A DNA stretch of 64,000 bases from Pseudanabaena galeata CCNP1313 (GCF_029910235.1 NZ_CP112874.1:3224001-3288000), one strand, 5' to 3'; numbered from the stretch's first letter, positions 8,906 through 17,343 are shown. Translations and numbers: made by a program. Notes: generated by a model from the letters alone, not told the origin.

Positions 8906-9928
8906 TTAATTATTACTAGGCTCACCCTTTTCGCTATCTAGTGATGGGTTAAGTGGTTTAAGTTCAGGCAAATTGCGTAATGTGGGTGAAATATTTGTAC
9001 TTTCACCAAAAGGCTTCTTGGCGATCACCTCCGTCATTTTTTCAGGGATCTTGCGATCGCTCATTGCCAATAATGATTGCAGCGCCGCAGGGATAGAATC
9101 TGGGTCCATAAATAAAACTTTGCTGCTGGGACTTTCGCCGATCGCCTGTCCCATTTCTAGGTACTTTTGAGCTAACAAATACTGCACTGCTTCCTTGCCA
9201 TTGGGATGCTTGGCGATCGCATTAGCAATTCGCTCAATCGACAGAGCCATCGCTTCAGTTTGTTCTAACTGTACTTGACGTTCTGATTCAGCTAATACGC
9301 GATTAGAGCGAGCTTCGGCTTCAGCCTTGGTAATTTCTGAAGTCTTCACACCTTCAGATAGCGAAATCATTGCTCTTTTCTCGATCTCGGCTGCCTTTTG
9401 TTTTTCCATCGACTGAAGTACAGAAGTAGGAATCGTGATTTCGCCTAGTCTGACGCGCAGGACATTGATTCCCCAGTCTTGAGTGTCACCAGAAATGCCA
9501 GTTAAAATTTCAGCGTTAATCCGTTCTTGCCCGCCAATAATGGTGTCTAGTTCACAGCGTCCAATTTGAGTTTGGATTTGAGTTGAAAGAGAGATTTGTA
9601 AAGATTGATCGACATTTTCAATGTTATAGCGAGCTTTTTGCAGATCAGCAATTTGCCAGTACATTGCACCACTGACATTGACACTAACATTATCGGAGGT
9701 CATGCAAGGTTGAGGAGGAAGCTCTAACACCTGCTCACGAGAGCTTTTAGTTAAAGAGACACGGTCTATAAATGGTAGAACAATGTTGATCCCTGGTTCC
9801 ATTGTTTTTTGATACCTCCCAAACCTTTCAACCAGTGCGATCTGACCTTCTTCCATGATCCGAAAGGAGCGATAGATATAAGTGCCACTCAAGAGCGCAA
9901 AGACAATGCTGAAAATTGTTGCTTCCAT
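8906..9928 (-). CDS. Stomatin-like SPFH/band-7 membrane protein
   Basis: A 340-residue SPFH (prohibitin/stomatin/flotillin) protein. Residues about 2-20 form one amino-terminal membrane segment. The SPFH domain follows, with the typical EGQIALVERFGRY and PGINIVLPFIDRV blocks, then an Ala/Glu-rich helix (EKRAMISLSEG...AEAEARSNRVLAESE) expected to form the oligomerising coiled coil. The paraslipin subgroup organises membrane microdomains and partners with NfeD-type proteins or proteases; no NfeD gene is adjacent here. It is followed by a hairpin terminator and preceded by ftrV's palindromic spacer. Family certain; exact role in cyanobacteria uncertain. Confidence 0.93.
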   Translation of the reverse strand: MEATIFSIVFALLSGTYIYRSFRIMEEGQIALVERFGRYQKTMEPGINIVLPFIDRVSLTKSSREQVLELPPQPCMTSDNVSVNVSGAMYWQIADLQKARYNIENVDQSLQISLSTQIQTQIGRCELDTIIGGQERINAEILTGISGDTQDWGINVLRVRLGEITIPTSVLQSMEKQKAAEIEKRAMISLSEGVKTSEITKAEAEARSNRVLAESERQVQLEQTEAMALSIERIANAIAKHPNGKEAVQYLLAQKYLEMGQAIGESPSSKVLFMDPDSIPAALQSLLAMSDRKIPEKMTEVIAKKPFGESTNISPTLRNLPELKPLNPSLDSEKGEPSNN

Positions 9929-9960
9929 ATATGAAAACCAATGGTAGCGATTTATTCAGA

Positions 9961-10012
9961 TTGTAAGAATTTACAAAAGACTCGCTTAGCAAGCCTTTTG
10001 TAAATTCTTACA
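9961..10012. repeat. Palindrome between ftrV and the SPFH gene
   Basis: TTGTAAGAATTTACAAAAG (9961-9979) is complementary to CTTTTGTAAATTCTTACAA (9994-10012). It lies three bases beyond the ftrV stop on the minus strand and can act as its terminator. Confidence 0.75.
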
Positions 10013-10015
10013 ATT

Positions 10016-10240
10016 TTAACTAACCGATTCTATTTCGTGATCGCCTAGATGAGTTACAAATTTAGGTGTAAATCTCACCTCATAGGGATAGTTAGGACTG
10101 ATCGGGCGACCATTCCACTCCGTATGCACACGGACAATTTCGCCTTCCAGCCCTGAAATATCAAAGGATTTACCTTTGTGTTCAGGATGATGGAAAACAC
10201 TTAAACCTGTTTTAACACGAACGCGATCGCCAACCTTCAT
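10016..10240 (-). CDS. ftrV: Ferredoxin-thioredoxin reductase, variable (alpha) chain
   Basis: A 74-residue SH3-like barrel protein that clamps onto the catalytic FtrC subunit of ferredoxin-thioredoxin reductase, which passes photosynthetic electrons from ferredoxin to thioredoxin to switch on carbon-fixation enzymes. MKVGDRVRVKTGLSVFHHPEHKG, split here as MKVGDRVRVK plus VFHHPEHKG, and the end FTPKFVTHLGDHE are typical. Its length is the normal one for cyanobacterial FtrV, which lacks the long plant amino-terminal extension. It is a single gene with palindromes on both sides. Confidence 0.95.
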   Translation of the reverse strand: MKVGDRVRVKTGLSVFHHPEHKGKSFDISGLEGEIVRVHTEWNGRPISPNYPYEVRFTPKFVTHLGDHEIESVS

Positions 10241-10335
10241 AAAATTCTAATATATCCAAATGTAAACGAGATTTGTCAATTATCGCTTGTCTGACGTGTT
10301 AATTAACATCAAAAACAAAAAGTAGAGTGACAGCT

Positions 10336-10449
10336 ATTCTCATTATAAAAATCAGTTTTTTGAAAGCCTGCCGTTGGCGGGCTTTCAAAAAACTGATTTA
10401 GGTGTTTCCAGCGCCGAAGGTGCTGGAAACACCTAAATCGGTTTCATTA
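10336..10449. repeat. Nested palindromic element (family B, copy 2), interrupted
   Basis: It matches the element at 7219 nearly base for base: ATTCTCATTAT end, TTTTTTGAAAGCCTGCCG palindrome, GGTGTTTCCAGCGCC palindrome, then CGGTTTCAT. At that point the CTGATGTTACGTGG element (10450-10612) begins, and the lost end resumes after it as TCATAAT. Family B was therefore the target of a later insertion. Confidence 0.75.
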
Positions 10450-10612
10450 CTGATGTTACGTGGAACTAAGATGATGAATCTCTTGCTGCGAGCATGACAG
10501 GGCAACCACAGGGGGATTGCCCCTACCCCAATAATTTGATTTTGTAGGGGCTGCACCACGGGGCAAGCCCTAGACTTAGATGATTACAGGAATTCCTTCC
10601 ACGTAACATCAG
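10450..10612. mobile_element. MITE-like element, family A copy 1
   Basis: 163 bases with inverted ends CTGATGTTACGTGGAA and TTCCACGTAACATCAG (the right end reads CTTCCACGTAACATCAG). It has no reading frame. Flanks are TCATTA (10444-10449) and TCATAA (10613-10618), a 6-base target duplication with one mismatch. The interior carries CAACCACAGGGGGATTGCCC and GTAGGGGCTGC blocks shared by all copies. I could not identify the parent transposase. Confidence 0.8.
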
Positions 10613-10645
10613 TCATAATAACAAAACCCCATAAGAGTTTTTAAA

Positions 10646-11080
10646 CTAAGCTGATTGCTCTGATTCAGGCTCTGGCAAAAATACTTCAAGCTTTGGCGCA
10701 TGACCCCAAAATGCTTCTAGGTCATAATATTCACGCTCTTGAGCCATCATCGCATGGACGATCACATCGCCGTAATCTAGCAAAATCCATGTACCATCTT
10801 GCTCGCCTGCGATATTTCTAGGCTTACGTCCAAATTTTTCCAAGATGGATTCTTCAGCCATACCTGCGATCGCCCGTACTTGCGCCTTAGAAAATCCCGA
10901 CGCAATGACAAAATACTCCGCCAAACTCGACACTTCACCGATCGCAAGCAAAACGATATTTTCTCCCTTGCGATCATCCGCTGCGATCGCTGCGGCTTGA
11001 GCCATTTGATAGCTTTGGTCTTGCTCTCTCTCAGTGAGATTGAGATCTGTGGGGGTAGCGATATCGGTTGCGATGGTCAT
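10646..11080 (-). CDS. rsfS: Ribosomal silencing factor RsfS (Iojap family)
   Basis: RsfS binds ribosomal protein uL14 and blocks subunit joining, lowering translation when nutrients fall. The conserved core is complete: DDRKGENIVLLAIGEVSSLAEYFVIASG, shortened here to DDRKGENIVLLAIG and LAEYFVIASGFSKAQVRAIA, then GTWILLDYGDVIVHAM and EREYYDLEAFWGHA. At 144 residues it has a ~25-residue polar leader and a short acidic tail beyond the ~105-residue core. The spacer before the next upstream gene holds an unrelated palindrome. Confidence 0.95.
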   Translation of the reverse strand: MTIATDIATPTDLNLTEREQDQSYQMAQAAAIAADDRKGENIVLLAIGEVSSLAEYFVIASGFSKAQVRAIAGMAEESILEKFGRKPRNIAGEQDGTWILLDYGDVIVHAMMAQEREYYDLEAFWGHAPKLEVFLPEPESEQSA

Positions 11081-11186
11081 AGTTGGCAGATGTACTCCTG
11101 ATAAATTATTTCAGCACATCAATATTGTAACTTGATCTCCAAGTTAGACATTAAGTTTGGCATTGCCTAAACATGTAAAGCCCCCA

Positions 11187-11300
11187 TTCTCGTTATGAAA
11201 CCGATTTTAGTGTTTCTAGCCTTAGTCAGTCTAAAACCAGAAGATGAGTGGCGGCGCAAAGCGCCGCCACTCATCTTCTGGTTTGGATCTCGCTGTAAAT
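11187..11300. repeat. Family B remnant plus perfect 24-base-arm palindrome
   Basis: ATTCTCGTTATGAAACCGAT (11187-11206) is a piece of family B. It is followed by a palindrome whose 24-base arms (11234-11257 and 11261-11284) match perfectly around an AAA loop; the core is GGCGGCGC/GCGCCGCC. The tail GGATCTCGCTGTAAATG resembles the tails of the palindromes at 44899 and 46541. It sits at the 3' end of the GNAT gene and upstream of rsfS. Confidence 0.8.
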
Positions 11301-11302
11301 GT

Positions 11303-11893
11303 TTAGAACTTTTTGTGCAATAAAAATCTTCTTGGTTGTCCCATTAGCCAATACTGGACATTACCTTCTTGGCTATGTAATCGATAGCCAATGCGATTAT
11401 ACAGACTCCGCGCAGGCTGATTGTCCTCAAGTACATGCATATACAGCCGCGAAAAGCCCCATTGTTTTACGGTTTGCTCGGCTGCTAGCAAGAGTTGCTT
11501 GGCTACGCCGCGCCGCCGCCATTGTGGATGTACTGCCAAGTTAAAAACATAGGGATATTGCTGCATTTCGCGACCTAACCAAAATTCTCGATAGTTTTTG
11601 ACAGGCACGTAACGCATACAAATTTCTAGGGAGGCGATCGCTTGAAATTTATTAACAGGATGCGTAGCCACAAGACAAGCGTAGCAAGGTGTTTTATCAC
11701 CAAAACGACTACTGAGATCGAGCATGATGCCATAGCGCAAAAGTGGATATACCAAGTCTGTAAAGCAGCGCTGTAGAAAGTTAACTGGGTGATCGGTATT
11801 TCGATAAAAGCTCTCCGTCAAGATATCGGATACATGCCCAACATCTCTAGAGCTAGCGTGACGAATAGTAAACGAAGGAGATGGGCTTGGCAC
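11303..11893 (-). CDS. GNAT-family N-acetyltransferase
   Basis: A 196-residue acetyl-CoA-dependent acyltransferase of the GNAT fold. The acetyl-CoA motif A is clear: FNLAVHPQWRRRGVAKQLL, the R/Q-x-x-G-x-A/G loop being RRRGVA. Motif B follows as MHVLEDNQPARSLYNRIGY. The amino half (SFTIRHASSRDVGHVSDIL) is the normal first strand and helix. It resembles chloroplast/cyanobacterial GNATs related to Ycf52, but the acceptor cannot be read from sequence. Divergent from rsmA, with a palindrome between them. Confidence 0.88.
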   Translation of the reverse strand: MPSPSPSFTIRHASSRDVGHVSDILTESFYRNTDHPVNFLQRCFTDLVYPLLRYGIMLDLSSRFGDKTPCYACLVATHPVNKFQAIASLEICMRYVPVKNYREFWLGREMQQYPYVFNLAVHPQWRRRGVAKQLLLAAEQTVKQWGFSRLYMHVLEDNQPARSLYNRIGYRLHSQEGNVQYWLMGQPRRFLLHKKF

Positions 11894-11958
11894 ATTCAGC
11901 GCTAACGGCTTAGCGAAAATAATTTAACGATCTCAGTTATTATCACTAATAAATTACC

Positions 11959-12007
11959 CCAAATTTGCAAGGTTGCGCCCCTTCGGGGCGCAACCTTGCA
12001 AATTTGG
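11959..12007. repeat. Perfect palindrome immediately upstream of rsmA
   Basis: CCAAATTTGCAAGGTTGCGC... (11959-11981) pairs perfectly with 11985-12007 around a TTC loop, with core GCGCCCC/GGGGCGC. It ends 19 bases before the rsmA start codon, so in the rsmA transcript it would form a strong hairpin next to the ribosome binding region. Confidence 0.85.
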
Positions 12008-12026
12008 ATCTACTTATGCGATCGCA

Positions 12027-12854
12027 ATGACCAATCCCGACAAACCTATCTATGTCCCTAGCAAAACTATTCGCCCTCGTAAACAATTTGGACAGCATTG
12101 GTTACGAAGCGATGATGTGCTGAATAAAATTTTGCGGGCGGGGCAATTGCAACCAAGCGATCGCATTTTAGAAATTGGTCCAGGGACTGGTAATCTTACT
12201 CGGTTACTTCTGCCGTTGGTTGAATCCCTGACTGCTGTGGAAATTGATTGGGATCTTTGCGAAAAGCTTCGCAAGACCATGACACAAAAGAATTTTCAAC
12301 TAATTGAAGGGAGCATTCTGGAGATTCCACTTCCCGCGAATACTAACAAAGTAATCGCCAATATTCCTTACAACATTACAGGCGAAATTCTGAAACGGCT
12401 ATTGGGAACTCTCGCGGAACCAGTCCAACAGTTTGATCAAATTGTTCTATTGGTTCAAAAAGAAATCGGCGATCGCTTAGCGGCAAAGGCGGGACATAAA
12501 GCCTACAACGCTCTCAGCGTTAAGATTCAATATCTTGCAGAATGTCAGTTTATTTGTGATGTTCCTGCGACTGCCTTCTATCCACCACCCAAAGTTAATT
12601 CGGCAGTTGTTCGCATCATTCCGCGTCCACCAGTTACTGCTGCAAGTGATCCTAGATTTTTAGAGCGACTGCTCACCCTTGGTTTTGCAACTAAGCGCAA
12701 GATGCTACGAAACAATTTAATTTCGGAAATAGATCGCGATCAATTAGTTCTCATTTTGGAATCAATGGGAATTAATGGACAGGTGAGAGCCGAGGATCTA
12801 GATGTTGCTCAGTGGGTTGCTTTGAGTGAAGAGGTACTCAAGTCGAAACTGTAG
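12027..12854 (+). CDS. rsmA: 16S rRNA (adenine1518/1519-N6) dimethyltransferase RsmA/KsgA
   Basis: RsmA methylates two adjacent adenines in the 3' helix of 16S rRNA during late small-subunit assembly, using four SAM. The opening RPRKQFGQHWLRSDDVLNKI is the family signature; SAM-binding ILEIGPGTGNLT lies near residues 47-58 and the catalytic NIPYNIT at 112-118. I place the start at ATG 12027 (275 residues, the normal size); the in-frame TTG at 11973 is inside a palindrome and is unlikely to be used. A short 15-base gap separates it from the convergent Rpn-type gene. Confidence 0.96.
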   Translation: MTNPDKPIYVPSKTIRPRKQFGQHWLRSDDVLNKILRAGQLQPSDRILEIGPGTGNLTRLLLPLVESLTAVEIDWDLCEKLRKTMTQKNFQLIEGSILEIPLPANTNKVIANIPYNITGEILKRLLGTLAEPVQQFDQIVLLVQKEIGDRLAAKAGHKAYNALSVKIQYLAECQFICDVPATAFYPPPKVNSAVVRIIPRPPVTAASDPRFLERLLTLGFATKRKMLRNNLISEIDRDQLVLILESMGINGQVRAEDLDVAQWVALSEEVLKSKL

Positions 12855-12869
12855 CAATATCTTTAGAAG

Positions 12870-13724
12870 TTAGGGTTTAGGCGATCGCTTAGGTTTTGAT
12901 GACCTTGGCATTTGAGATTGTTTAGCGGAAAGCTTTTGTAATTTTTGGACTTGTTTGAGAGTCAGTCCTGTAAATTGGGCAACTAAATCTGTAGAGACGT
13001 TGGAACGCAACATGTTTAGAGCTATTTGACGAGTAGTTTCAGCCTTGCCTTCAGCCTTGCCTTCAGCCTTGCCCTCAGCCTTGCCCTTAGCCTCACCTTC
13101 CAGCAAAATATCTTGATAAATCACTGATTCTTTCATGATTTTACTCCTTAGTAGTCTTTGGATGATTTCTTTATCTAAGGCTATACCCGATATTATAGCG
13201 GTAGAAGCTGCTACGTTACTTTGTACTTGTTTATCGATAATATTATCAATTTGTCTAGCCACGTTTCTTAGAGTTTCTTCAGGATTGCTTGTTTTAGTTA
13301 AAATAGCCAAAGGCAACAGTCCAAGATATTGTTGAAAGATTTCAGTAGGCTGTTCCCAGAGACGGATCACATTAAATTTATGGTTTAGTTGCTGAGATTT
13401 AAAGCTGTTTTGGTAGACGAGAGGTGATTTTGTGGGCTTTAAATAGATGACAGTTTGATGAATTGTTTTGGAGGGATATTTACCATAAAGTCTCAACCAA
13501 TAGTTCGCCATTCGATATGCCATACTGTCATCGATTTTGGTCTGAAATTCTAAATGGACAACTATTTCAGATGACTCTAGAAATATGACCGAATCTGCGC
13601 GAATAGGCTCAGCAGATAGCTCCGATGGCTCAAGTTTTGTTAGGGGAATTGATTTCCCCAAGAGCCAACTGGCAAAGTCTTCGGGGAAGTTCTCGGCTAG
13701 GAACTTGCAAGTATTGTCATACAT
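12870..13724 (-). CDS. Rpn-family (PD-(D/E)XK nuclease-type) protein with GKAE repeats
   Basis: A 284-residue member of the widespread cyanobacterial Rpn/'PD-(D/E)XK nuclease family transposase' group. The nuclease-like core is at RADSVIFLESSEIVVHLEFQ (read D...VVHLEFQ, the D-x(n)-E-x-Q variant of the active site), followed by MAYRMANYWLRLYGKYP. Residues about 213-229 are GKAEGKAEGKAEGKAE, coded by a 12-base tandem repeat, leading to a helical tail (FTGLTLKQVQKLQKL) typical of the family. Related proteins are DNA endonucleases that can promote RecA-independent recombination; activity here is inferred. It is not linked to an IS. Confidence 0.8.
   Translation of the reverse strand: MYDNTCKFLAENFPEDFASWLLGKSIPLTKLEPSELSAEPIRADSVIFLESSEIVVHLEFQTKIDDSMAYRMANYWLRLYGKYPSKTIHQTVIYLKPTKSPLVYQNSFKSQQLNHKFNVIRLWEQPTEIFQQYLGLLPLAILTKTSNPEETLRNVARQIDNIIDKQVQSNVAASTAIISGIALDKEIIQRLLRSKIMKESVIYQDILLEGEAKGKAEGKAEGKAEGKAETTRQIALNMLRSNVSTDLVAQFTGLTLKQVQKLQKLSAKQSQMPRSSKPKRSPKP
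13038..13098. repeat. 12-base tandem repeat inside the Rpn-type gene
   Basis: The unit TTCAGCCTTGCC is repeated about four to five times with one or two base changes. Each unit adds one Lys-Ala-Glu-Gly tetrad to the protein without shifting the frame, so copy number can vary without breaking the gene. Confidence 0.8.
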
Positions 13725-13760
13725 CGCGAAATTTTATCATTTTAAAGTCAGCTCTATTCA

Positions 13761-13813
13761 AAACCCAAATAAACAAAGGCGGCGCGTTGCGCCGCCTTTG
13801 TTTATTTGGGTTT
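13761..13813. repeat. Perfect 25-base-arm palindrome
   Basis: Arms 13761-13785 and 13789-13813 match perfectly around GTT; the core is GGCGGCGC/GCGCCGCC. A sister palindrome lies at 30661-30715, with two arm bases changed on both sides. The tail AAACTTGCATTGC after it (from about 13818) is also found after the sister copy. Confidence 0.85.
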
Positions 13814-13957
13814 GCAAAACTTGCATTGCTATAAAAAATTTGTTGCTTCAGGATTTTTTGCAAGTGGGGGAATTTTCGTGTATTTTGATTGGCACAAACA
13901 CACAATTAATTGTGTGCTTATGTAAACTTTTGTCCGTTGGTTAAGAGGATTTCCTGT

Positions 13958-15769
13958 ATGCGGTGCAAGCCTAGTTTCTTCAGCGCGATCGCCACAAGCA
14001 TCACGGTTTTGGCGATCGCCCCACCGATGTTGGCGCGTCCAGCCCTCTTAACGACGCAGGCGCACACATGGAAAATTAGCCAATTACCGCAGACAGCCTC
14101 ACTGATTTATGTTGCTCCGCGTGCTAACCCTAATGGTAATGGTTCGCCCAATAATCCCTATCCATCGATCGCGGCGGCGCTTGCCACAAAACCTGTGGCT
14201 GGGACAGTGATTCAATTGCAGGAAGGACTCTACAGTGCTGATACAGGTGAGTCTTTTCCGATTAAACTTCCCGCAGGTGTGACATTACGCGGCGCACCCA
14301 CGGCTAGGGGCTTGAATACGGTGATTCGCGGTGGAGGTAGATTTATTAGTACCAGCTTTGCTAGCCAAAATATTACGATACTCGCTGATAATGATGCGCG
14401 GATTGAAGGAGTTACCGTTACTAATCCCAATACGAGAGGTACTGCGGTGTGGGTGGAGTCAGGTAAGCGCGTGGCGATCGCCAATAATACTTTTATCAAT
14501 AGCGATCGCGAAGGATTATTTTTGACGGGTACTGCTGATGCGAGCGTTAGTGATAATGTCTTTAGAAGGAATGGCGCAAATGGATTCTCGGCTGTGGGCA
14601 ACAGTACAGGAGAGATTCGTAATAATACTTTTGAAAGTACAGGATTTGGATTAGCGATCGGGCAGAACTCGCGAGTGAATATCAGCAATAACAATATTCT
14701 TAATAATACCGATGGAATTATTATTTCTAATCTTTCGGCTCCGACTTTGCGAAATAATTTAATTTCTGATAATAAGCGTGATGGAATTGTCATTCTCAAA
14801 GATCGTAAAGGTTATCCCACTCCAGATTTGGGAACTTCTAATAATCTTGGCAAAAACACTTTCCGTAATAATCTAGGTAAAGACATTAACAATAATTCTG
14901 GTGTTACCCAAGTTGCCGTTGGCAATCAACTTGACCCCAAAAAGATTGCAGGAAATATTGCCTTTGTCGGAGAATCTCCAACTGCCCCAGCGCCGCAGAT
15001 CCCCAGTACTCCATTACCTGCGGCTACAGCAACTTTGGCTCCTGCTCGGAATACCGCTAATCCCAGCAATATTGATACTGTCGAAATCACACGACCCCAA
15101 ACCAGTTTTATTCCTCCTGCTACGTCACCAAATGCTTTAGCGCCTTCCAATAACAGCATCTTGATTGAGCCATTGCCTGATGTCCCCCAGCCAGTTATGA
15201 CCGCTAAACCAAGCACTCCTCTAATTCCTCCAACTACGGCTCCCGTAACTACGTCTAGACCAGTGGCTCCATCCGTTAATCTCGCTCAAAGTCCCACCGA
15301 AGTTCTCATTGATCGAGATCCTGTTCCTGTTGTCCCACCAAGGCAAGTTACCCCGCCGCGATCGATATTTGTCCCCAGTAGTCCACCACCTATCACTACT
15401 CCACCACCACCCGCAACAACTACTCCACCACCCGTAACAACTACTCCTCCAACAACTTCTATCCCACCAACAGTTACCCCGCCACCAGCACAGACAGCCC
15501 CAATCCCCTACAATCCTCAAATTGCCGCACTAGTGCCACCACCAGCAAGGGATACGACCCCTTATTTAGTTGTGATTCCATCTTCAGATGCTGAAGCTCT
15601 CAATCGAGTTCGTAGTGTTGTCCCCAGTGGCAAAGTAATTCCTTCTCGATTTGGCAATATTATTTTGGTACAAGGCTACCCCGATCGCGATCGCGCTGAA
15701 GTCTTAAAAGTAATTATGCGATCGGCTATTGGGGTTGATGCTCGCGTAATACATCAAAATAGTTTATAG
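13958..15769 (+). CDS. Secreted right-handed beta-helix (DUF1565-type) protein with Pro-rich linker
   Basis: A 603-residue exported protein. From ATG 13958, preceded by AAGAGGA, it has a signal peptide (FFSAIATSITVLAIAPPMLA). Residues about 45-330 form a pectate-lyase-like beta-helix: the DUF1565 opening PRANPNGNGSPNNPYPSI, then rungs such as IANNTFINSDREGLFL and IRNNTFESTGFGLAIG. Residues about 340-540 are a Pro/Thr/Ala-rich linker (PPPATTTPPP). The last ~65 residues (YLVVIPSSDAEAL...ILVQGYPDRDRAEVL) resemble an SPOR peptidoglycan-binding fold. A role at the cell wall or surface is inferred; no glycosidase activity is shown. Upstream TTG starts are less likely. Confidence 0.85.
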   Translation: MRCKPSFFSAIATSITVLAIAPPMLARPALLTTQAHTWKISQLPQTASLIYVAPRANPNGNGSPNNPYPSIAAALATKPVAGTVIQLQEGLYSADTGESFPIKLPAGVTLRGAPTARGLNTVIRGGGRFISTSFASQNITILADNDARIEGVTVTNPNTRGTAVWVESGKRVAIANNTFINSDREGLFLTGTADASVSDNVFRRNGANGFSAVGNSTGEIRNNTFESTGFGLAIGQNSRVNISNNNILNNTDGIIISNLSAPTLRNNLISDNKRDGIVILKDRKGYPTPDLGTSNNLGKNTFRNNLGKDINNNSGVTQVAVGNQLDPKKIAGNIAFVGESPTAPAPQIPSTPLPAATATLAPARNTANPSNIDTVEITRPQTSFIPPATSPNALAPSNNSILIEPLPDVPQPVMTAKPSTPLIPPTTAPVTTSRPVAPSVNLAQSPTEVLIDRDPVPVVPPRQVTPPRSIFVPSSPPPITTPPPPATTTPPPVTTTPPTTSIPPTVTPPPAQTAPIPYNPQIAALVPPPARDTTPYLVVIPSSDAEALNRVRSVVPSGKVIPSRFGNIILVQGYPDRDRAEVLKVIMRSAIGVDARVIHQNSL

Positions 15770-15809
15770 AGAACAGAATTTGCAGAGCAAATTTTGTTCT
15801 CATTCTTCA

Positions 15810-15901
15810 TATAGCAATCTTAAATAGGTTGTGAGAGTGCGCCCCGAAGGGGCGCACTCTCACAACACTCAAAATCTTACAACTCATTTAGGAGCGCTAT
15901 A
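15810..15901. repeat. Family C element, copy 1
   Basis: It begins TATAGCAATCTTAAATAGG and ends CTCATTTAGGAGCGCTATA, imperfect inverted ends. Inside is the palindrome GAGAGTGCGCCCC-GAA-GGGGCGCACTCTC. Copies lie at 24471 (opposite orientation) and 45894. This one ends just before the ABC ATPase gene. Confidence 0.8.
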
Positions 15902-16215
15902 ATTAGCAAAACTACTCAATCATCATGCAAGAACAAATAGCCTCAAATCCATCTATGACTGAGCCGATGATTGTCGCCCAAGACGTGCATAAGTGGTATG
16001 GCAGCTTTCATGTGCTTAAGGGCGTGAGCTTGACCGTAAACCGTGGTGAAGTGGTAGTAATTATGGGACCATCTGGTTCAGGTAAATCTACTTTTGCGAG
16101 AACTTTCAATGCTTTAGAGGAATATCAACAGGGCAAAATTGTCATTGATGGGTTTGAGCTTTCACCCGAAAATCATCGAAATATTGATGCCATCCGCCGT
16201 GAAGTGGGTATGGTA

Positions 16216-17343
16216 TACTTTAGACGGTCAGAACTTGAGCTTTGAGAAAATGGGATAATCGGCTAAAGAATTTAATACTGCCGCCAAAATTAATTCATGA
16301 TTACAATCGAATTTTCAGAAGACGAGAAGAAAAAACTACTGCACGAAAGATTTCATCATCCTCATCCAAGGGTGCAGATCAAAATGGAAGCACTGTGGTT
16401 AAAAAGTCAAGGCATGGAGCATCAAGCTATTACCCAGTTGGTCGGGATTTCAGCAAACACCTTACGCAGTTATCTGCGTGAGTACGAAGACGGAGGCATT
16501 GAAAGACTTAAGGAGATCCGATTTCACCGTCCAAGTAGCAAGTTAATAGACCATGCACCAAGTATAGAAGCACATTTCCGTAAACACCCACCCGCAAGTA
16601 TTAACGCAGCAATCGGAAACATTGAAACCCTCACGGGAATTCGTCGATCCCCCACCCAAGTCAGGCTATTTATGAAGCGCATGGGTATGAAATGTCTTAA
16701 GGTTGGTGTGTTTCCAGCCAAGGCAGATCCAGATGTACAGGAAACCTACAGACTCGAAGAGCTAGAACCTCGCATTGAAGAAGCTAAAGCAGGGAAAAGA
16801 GCCCTTTTTTTGTAGATGCAGCTCATTTCGTTATGGGGGCTTTTCTAGGATTTGTATGGTGTTTTGAGCGGTTGTTTGTGCGAGCACCCTGTGGACGCAA
16901 ACGTTTTAATGTCCTAGCCGCATTAAATGCTATCACCCATGAAGTCATTACCGTCACCAATGACTCCTATATCAATGCTTTGAGTGTCTGTGAACTGCTC
17001 GAAAAATTGGCTACCCTCGGTTTATCCATCCCCATCACCCTCGTTTTAGACAATGCTCGATATCAAAAGTGTCAACTTGTCCAAGATTTAGCACATTCTC
17101 TCGGAATTGAGTTGCTCTTCCTGCCCAGTTATTCCCCTAACCTCAATCTCATTGAGCGATTCTGGAAATTTGTCAAACAAAAATGTTTGTACTCAAAATA
17201 CTATGAGGATTTTACGTTGTTTCAGGATGCTATTTCTTCATGTATTGAGAACGCTCATATTAACCATAAAAAAGAACTGCTATCGCTACTCACTCTCCGT
17301 TTCCAAAATCTCAAAAAAGCTCAGATTATACCCGTTTAAAGTA
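16216..17343 (+). mobile_element. IS630-family insertion sequence
   Basis: A 1128-base element inserted at a TA. The ends are TACTTTAGACGG and CCGTTTAAAGTA, inverted with one mismatch, and TA is duplicated on each side (16214-16215 and 17344-17345). TA duplication is the rule for IS630/Tc1-mariner elements. It carries one transposase in two overlapping frames. It disrupts the ABC ATPase gene. Confidence 0.95.
16297..17339 (+). CDS. IS630 transposase, two frames joined by a probable -1 frameshift
   Basis: Frame one (16297-16815, 172 residues) is the DNA-binding half with a helix-turn-helix (QAITQLVGISANTLRSYLRE). It stops right after a run of seven T (16805-16811). The -1 frame continues through FVDAAHFV, LVLDNARYQ and LNLIERFWKFVKQ, supplying the three acidic residues of the DDE catalytic site. 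A -1 slip on the T run would make one protein of about 345 residues, as known for several IS630 members. The alternative is that the element is dead through a one-base change. An internal ATG at 16833 alone would lack the first catalytic Asp. Confidence 0.9.

Noticed and set aside
8695-8919. 74-codon plus-strand frame
   Set aside because: It is made of palindrome arms and the SPFH terminator.
13585-13944. 119-codon plus-strand frame between the Rpn-type gene and the beta-helix gene
   Set aside because: It runs through the antisense of the Rpn-type gene and a palindrome; its end overlaps the true leader of the next gene.
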